This document shows, one piece after another, positions 61,378-64,000 of a stretch of DNA of 64,000 nt. This stretch comes from Ohtaekwangia koreensis (lineage in GTDB: Bacteria; Bacteroidota; Bacteroidia; Cytophagales; Cyclobacteriaceae). The notes below the pieces were generated by a model. It ran no database searches, was not told the DNA's origin, and was given only the letters and a program-made list of their open reading frames with translations. Made by a program: the position numbers and the translations under genes. How positions within the stretch are numbered: the first letter of the stretch is position 1; the number at the start of each line of letters is the position of its first letter. The stretch spans positions 592,580-656,579 of the forward strand of contig NZ_FUZU01000001.1 in assembly GCF_900167975.1 (NCBI RefSeq). The letters run 5' to 3'.

Positions 61378-63387
61378 ATGAAGTCCCTACTTTTAGGTAT
61401 ACTCTTTTTAGTGGCACTAACCGCGTGGTCACAGCATCGTGACTACCCGATTCAGGCTGTTCCTTTCACGAATGTGAAATTGACTGACAACTTCTGGTTG
61501 CCACGAATCAAAACAAACCATACGGTAACCATACCAGCATCGTTCGAGCGCTGTGAAAGTACCGGCCGGGTAAAGAATTTTGAAATGGCCGCTGCCAAGA
61601 GTGGAAAGTTCTGCACCATTTTTCCATTTGACGACACCGATATATACAAGACCATTGAAGGTGCTTCTTTTTCATTGTCGCTATATCCCGATAAGAACCT
61701 GGAGCTATATATTGACACACTCATCACCAAGATCCTGGCTGCGCAGGAACCAGACGGGTATTTATATACGGCACGTACCATCAATCCAAAAGAGCCTCAT
61801 CATTGGGCTGGTCCAGAGCGATGGGTGAAAGAACGTGAACTCAGTCATGAACTTTATAATTCAGGCCACCTCTTTGAAGCTGCAGCCGCGCATTACCAGG
61901 CTACTGGTAAACGCAATCTGCTGGATATAGCATTGCGCAATGCAGACCTCATATGTTCAGTATTCGGCCCTGATAAAATGCATGTTGCGCCTGGCCACCA
62001 GGTTGTAGAAATGGGATTGGTAAAGCTATACCGCATCACGGGTAAAAAAGAATACTTGCAAACGGCAAAGTATTTCATTGAGGAGCGAGGCCATTATACT
62101 GGCTACGATCCCAAGAGTAAAGATCCCTGGAAAAGCGGAGCCTACTGGCAGGATCATAAACCTGTTACGGAACAAATGGAAGCTACAGGACACGCCGTCC
62201 GCGCTGGATATTTATATGCCGCCATGGCAGATATAGCAGCCTTAACCGATGATAAAGCTTTTCTGAATGCTATCGATTCTATCTGGAACAACGTTGTTAC
62301 CAAGAAGATCTATATACAAGGAGGCGTTGGCGCGATTGGTGATGGCGAACGTTTCGGTGAAAACTACGAATTGCCGAATGCAACGGCATACAATGAAACC
62401 TGTGCCGCGATTGCCAATGTATATTGGAACCACCGGATGTTCCTGTTACACGGTGATGCCAAGTATATAGATATACTCGAAAAATCTTTATACAACGGAT
62501 TGATCTCGGGCGTAGGCATGGATGGTAAATCGTTTTTCTATACCAATGCAATGGAAATCAAGAATAGCTTCCTGCATAAAGATATGGAAGCACAACGTTC
62601 AGGCTGGTTCCCATGTTCCTGCTGTCCTACAAACGTTACCCGGCTAATTCCCTCCGTGCCAGGCTATATATACGCGCAGAAAGGTAGCGATGTATATGTG
62701 AATCTGTTCATCAGCGGTACGTCCTCTATTACGGTGAATAACAAACCTGTACAGATTGAGCAGAAGAACAATTACCCATGGGATGGAAAACTGACGTTCG
62801 CCATAGCGCCCAAAACAGCGCAGGCATTTAATTTACTTGTGCGCCTTCCGGGATGGTCGCAGAACCAGGCCATGCCCTCCGATCTATATACTTTCGCAGA
62901 TGCTTCTGATAAAAAAGTAGTAATCACCGTCAACGGGAAACCTGAAAATTACACAGTGCAAAACGGTTACGCTGTATTGAATAAGAAATGGAAGAAAGGT
63001 GATGTAGTAGAAGTAAATCTGCCGATGGATGTCAGAAAGATTGTCGCCAATAAAAATGTTAAAAATGATATTGGGAAGATCGCGTTACAACGCGGCCCTA
63101 TAGTATACTGCGCAGAGTGGCCTGATAACAACGGAAAGACCAGCAACCTCATTATCCCTGCTGGGACATCTTTTACAACCGAGTATAAAGCTGATCTGCT
63201 GAATGGCGTTACCGTATTGAAGGGTGAGGCGACTGCTATAAAAGTTGATACGCAACATAACGCGGTATCAACTACAAAGCAAAACTTCACTGCGATTCCA
63301 TACTATGCCTGGGCACATCGCGGTAAAGGTGAAATGGCGATTTGGTTCCCGGTCACCATCACCGATATAGATATCATTTCAAAATAG
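61378..63387 (+). CDS. GH127 family glycoside hydrolase (beta-L-arabinofuranosidase-like)
   Basis: A 669-residue product with a signal peptide (about 1-19, ending A-W-S-Q) and an alpha/alpha-barrel catalytic domain followed by beta-sandwich domains. Characteristic zinc-cysteine segment [12 protein letters not shown] near residue 418 matches the Cys cluster with the nucleophilic cysteine of GH127. Lies inside the ara operon between araD and araA, so it most likely releases L-arabinose from surface or periplasmic glycans for the same pathway. Its ATG at 61378 keeps the signal peptide terminal. Confidence 0.9.
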   Translation: MKSLLLGILFLVALTAWSQHRDYPIQAVPFTNVKLTDNFWLPRIKTNHTVTIPASFERCESTGRVKNFEMAAAKSGKFCTIFPFDDTDIYKTIEGASFSLSLYPDKNLELYIDTLITKILAAQEPDGYLYTARTINPKEPHHWAGPERWVKERELSHELYNSGHLFEAAAAHYQATGKRNLLDIALRNADLICSVFGPDKMHVAPGHQVVEMGLVKLYRITGKKEYLQTAKYFIEERGHYTGYDPKSKDPWKSGAYWQDHKPVTEQMEATGHAVRAGYLYAAMADIAALTDDKAFLNAIDSIWNNVVTKKIYIQGGVGAIGDGERFGENYELPNATAYNETCAAIANVYWNHRMFLLHGDAKYIDILEKSLYNGLISGVGMDGKSFFYTNAMEIKNSFLHKDMEAQRSGWFPCSCCPTNVTRLIPSVPGYIYAQKGSDVYVNLFISGTSSITVNNKPVQIEQKNNYPWDGKLTFAIAPKTAQAFNLLVRLPGWSQNQAMPSDLYTFADASDKKVVITVNGKPENYTVQNGYAVLNKKWKKGDVVEVNLPMDVRKIVANKNVKNDIGKIALQRGPIVYCAEWPDNNGKTSNLIIPAGTSFTTEYKADLLNGVTVLKGEATAIKVDTQHNAVSTTKQNFTAIPYYAWAHRGKGEMAIWFPVTITDIDIISK

Positions 63388-63418
63388 TATATACTTTAAA
63401 AGAATAAACAATACATCG

Positions 63419-64000
63419 ATGACTGATCTGAAAAAATTGGAAGTGTGGTTTGTTACCGGTAGCCAGCATTTGTATGGTGAGGAGACCCTGAAGAAAGTAG
63501 CAGAACACTCGCAGCAGATTGCCCGCGAACTGGATGCTTCACCAGATATAGCTGTGAAAGTAATCTTCAAGCCGGTATTGAAATCACCGGAAGAAATATA
63601 CCAACTCTGTCAGGAAGTAAATACAGCAAAAAATTGCATCGGTATCATCGCATGGATGCATACATTCTCGCCTGCTAAAATGTGGATTGGCGGACTTAAA
63701 GTATTGCAGAAACCACTGCTTCATTTGCACACACAGTTCAACCGTGATATACCTTGGAAAGATATAGACATGGATTTCATGAACCTCAATCAAAGTGCGC
63801 ACGGTGACCGTGAATTCGGTTTCATTATGTCGCGTATGCGGTTGGAGCGTAAAGTCGTTGTAGGACATTGGCAGGATAAAGGTGTACAGGCAAAGTTAAA
63901 TGCATGGCTTCGCGCAGCCAGCGGATGGCACGATTGGCAAGGCGCTAAGTTTTGTCGCTTCGGAGATAACATGCGCCAGGTGGCCGTTACAGAAGGCGAT
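63419..64000 (+). CDS. araA: L-arabinose isomerase (partial, runs off the window)
   Basis: The first 194 codons are present, from ATG at 63419 to the window edge. [13 protein letters not shown] near residues 8-20 is the AraA N-terminal signature, and [11 protein letters not shown] near 77-87 and H-L-H-T-Q-F-N near 102 are conserved. It converts L-arabinose to L-ribulose, the first step of the pathway completed by AraB and AraD. 31 bp after the GH127 gene. Confidence 0.97.
   Translation, partial: MTDLKKLEVWFVTGSQHLYGEETLKKVAEHSQQIARELDASPDIAVKVIFKPVLKSPEEIYQLCQEVNTAKNCIGIIAWMHTFSPAKMWIGGLKVLQKPLLHLHTQFNRDIPWKDIDMDFMNLNQSAHGDREFGFIMSRMRLERKVVVGHWQDKGVQAKLNAWLRAASGWHDWQGAKFCRFGDNMRQVAVTEGD

Overview
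The window reads as chromosome of a member of the Bacteroidota, most likely order Cytophagales. Supporting signs: a type IX secretion (Por) sorting domain at the left edge; a 1,100-residue SBBP/PKD protein with a gliding-motility type C-terminus; a typical exbB-exbD-exbD-tonB-pstS-TPR block; a fourteen-gene nuo operon with a short NuoG; near absence of Shine-Dalgarno sequences; AT-rich leaders. No rRNA, tRNA, CRISPR array or integrase was seen. Taxonomy is inference from gene content.

Layout. 0-3.1 kb: tail of a secreted protein, two AraC regulators and a short-chain dehydrogenase with a candidate AraC operator. 3.1-16.4 kb is an accessory region: a REP-associated tyrosine transposase (RAYT) with at least nine copies of a hairpin repeat, an ABC-type FtsX permease, an SRPBCC protein, a CHASE2-like membrane protein and an RraB-like protein bounded by short paired repeats, a secreted nuclease whose 3' end has been copied together with the hairpin, an HNH protein, a small XRE regulator, a frameshifted small gene and secreted proteins of unknown role. 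16.4-20.2 kb: a minus-strand cluster (YceI, tautomerase, SDR, NTF2-like, nitronate monooxygenase) behind a Crp/Fnr regulator, with three TGTGA-N6-TCAC type sites. 20.4-27.5 kb: GH5 cellulase-like lipoprotein, formylglycine-generating-enzyme-like lipoprotein, polysaccharide deacetylase, MFS transporter, prfB with a programmed +1 frameshift, a barrel protein. 27.6-35.3 kb: DedA, the TonB energising system, and a second ExbB/ExbD pair. 35.7-48.9 kb: nuoA-N. 49-54.4 kb: CBS protein, bestrophin, the large T9SS protein and a STAS-like protein. 54.8-64 kb: glpK-glpD, a HAD phosphatase, then araB-araD-GH127-araA (araA runs off the end).

How the genes work together. nuoA-N builds proton-translocating complex I; the proton gradient drives the ExbB/ExbD/TonB machines that power outer-membrane import. 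The right end is a sugar/polyol catabolic region: GH127 would release L-arabinose, AraA/AraB/AraD take it to xylulose 5-phosphate, and GlpK/GlpD feed glycerol into dihydroxyacetone phosphate and the quinone pool.

The most unusual signals are (1) the RAYT/REP family in which a repeat unit of about 147 bp carries the decayed 3' end of the local nuclease gene; (2) seven-base arrays (NNATAAC) that fill the nuoD-E, nuoJ-K and nuoL-M gaps right up to the start codon; (3) E. coli-like Crp sites around a Bacteroidota Crp/Fnr gene; (4) a T8A7 homopolymer that splits a small gene.
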